6,901 nt of DNA from Anaerovibrio sp. (GTDB taxonomy: Bacteria > Bacillota > Negativicutes > Selenomonadales > Selenomonadaceae): positions 1-6,901 of the forward strand of contig JAEDOE010000059.1 in assembly GCA_016302095.1 (NCBI GenBank), read 5' to 3'. The notes below the pieces were generated by a model. That model was not told the DNA's origin. It searched no databases and saw only the letters and a list, made by a program, of their open reading frames with translations. A program made the translations under genes and the position numbers. Shown in pieces: positions 6,218 to 6,901 of the stretch; the first letter of the stretch is position 1; each line of letters opens with the position of its first letter.

Positions 6218-6901
6218 ATGAAGGATGTTCAGAGCAGCATAGACCAGCGCGGTATTTCCATACAGAGGGTAGGCATCAAGGAAGCCTGCCTGCCATTTCT
6301 CATCAAGACAAAGGACGGAGGCTACCAGCAGGCAGTGGCAAGGGCATGCTTCACGGTGGCACTGCCCATGGAATACAAGGGCACTCACATGAGCCGCTTC
6401 CTGGAGATACTCAACCCCTGGTCCAAAAAGCCTGTGGCCGAGCCGGAGCTGGCAGAAATCCTGCAGGAGGCACTGGACAAGCTGCAGGCGGAGTCCGCCT
6501 CCATCCGCATCGACTTCAAGTATTTCGTGGACAGGACAGCCCCCGTCAGCGGCAGGCAATCCGTGCTGGACGTGGACTGCTTCTTTGCCGGTGACATGGA
6601 GCAGGGGGGCGGCCTGCGCTTCACATTGGGCGTAAAGCTGCCGTATACATCCCTGTGCCCATGCAGCAAGGAGATTTCCCGGTACGGGGCCCACAACCAG
6701 CGGGGCATCATGGATGTGCAGGTCAGGTTCAATCCAGAATATGAGTGCATTCTCATCGAGGATTTGGTGGAGCTGATGGAAAAGCAGGCCTCCTGCCAGA
6801 TTTATCCCCTGCTGAAACGGGAGGACGAGAAATTTGTCACGGAGCAGGCCTACGAAAATCCCAAATTTGTGGAAGACATTCTCAGGGATGGCGTGCTGGC
6901 A
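6218..6901 (+). CDS. folE2: GTP cyclohydrolase I type IB (FolE2), 3'-truncated by the window
   Basis: FolE2 converts GTP to 7,8-dihydroneopterin triphosphate, the first step of both tetrahydrofolate and queuosine synthesis. It is the metal-flexible alternative to zinc-dependent FolE. The 228 residues visible run off the window end without a stop; the family is usually about 255-260, so about 30 are missing. The signatures are complete as far as seen: DVQSS (3-7), RGISIQRVGIK (11-21), KGTHMSRF (54-61), SLCPCSKEIS (145-154, Cys147 and Cys149), GAHNQRG (157-163, His159), CQIYPLLKREDEKFVTEQAY (193-212, with Glu202 in RED) and ENPKFVED (213-220). Cys149, His159 and the RED glutamate correspond to the metal site described for this family. 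Start choice rests on the strong AGGAGG site. Lying downstream of queC, it probably feeds queuosine synthesis, and may also supply folate. Confidence 0.96.
   Translation, partial: MKDVQSSIDQRGISIQRVGIKEACLPFLIKTKDGGYQQAVARACFTVALPMEYKGTHMSRFLEILNPWSKKPVAEPELAEILQEALDKLQAESASIRIDFKYFVDRTAPVSGRQSVLDVDCFFAGDMEQGGGLRFTLGVKLPYTSLCPCSKEISRYGAHNQRGIMDVQVRFNPEYECILIEDLVELMEKQASCQIYPLLKREDEKFVTEQAYENPKFVEDILRDGVLA

Overview
The window looks like chromosomal DNA of a diderm Firmicute of the Negativicutes, probably close to Selenomonas or Mitsuokella. This is inferred from the Firmicute-style block of PASTA kinase, rsgA and rpe, the moderately high GC of the genes, the strong Shine-Dalgarno sites, and the character of the proteins. 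I could not run a search, so the genus is a guess. All seven genes are on the + strand and no mobile-element protein is present.

Positions 1-5918 hold six tightly packed genes. First is the C-terminal end of a FtsW/RodA-type SEDS glycosyltransferase (1-366), then its partner class B penicillin-binding protein (370-1758). After a 114-bp AT-rich gap come a PASTA-domain Ser/Thr kinase (1873-3669), the ribosome-assembly GTPase RsgA (3686-4573), ribulose-phosphate 3-epimerase Rpe (4575-5225) and the 7-cyano-7-deazaguanine synthase QueC (5229-5918). Gaps are 1-16 nt except before the kinase. The layout joins the SEDS-PBP-kinase order known from actinobacteria to the kinase-rsgA-rpe order known from Firmicutes. 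It places septal or sidewall peptidoglycan synthesis beside the kinase that senses muropeptides.

Positions 5919-6217 are a 299-bp AT-rich gap without a gene. It contains a very long imperfect palindrome (6010-6194) in which about 67 base pairs can form, capped by a GTAA loop. A perfect TATAAT hexamer at 6000-6005 would start transcription almost exactly at its left edge. The gap is therefore either a structured leader of folE2 or a hairpin-type miniature repeat inserted between queC and folE2. It is the most unusual part of the window.

Positions 6218-6901 are folE2, the type IB GTP cyclohydrolase, cut by the window end about 30 residues short of its usual length. FolE2 makes dihydroneopterin triphosphate, the first intermediate of both folate and queuosine synthesis, and QueC makes preQ0 at the end of the same pathway. 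The right end is therefore probably a queuosine gene cluster that may continue with queD and queE beyond the window.
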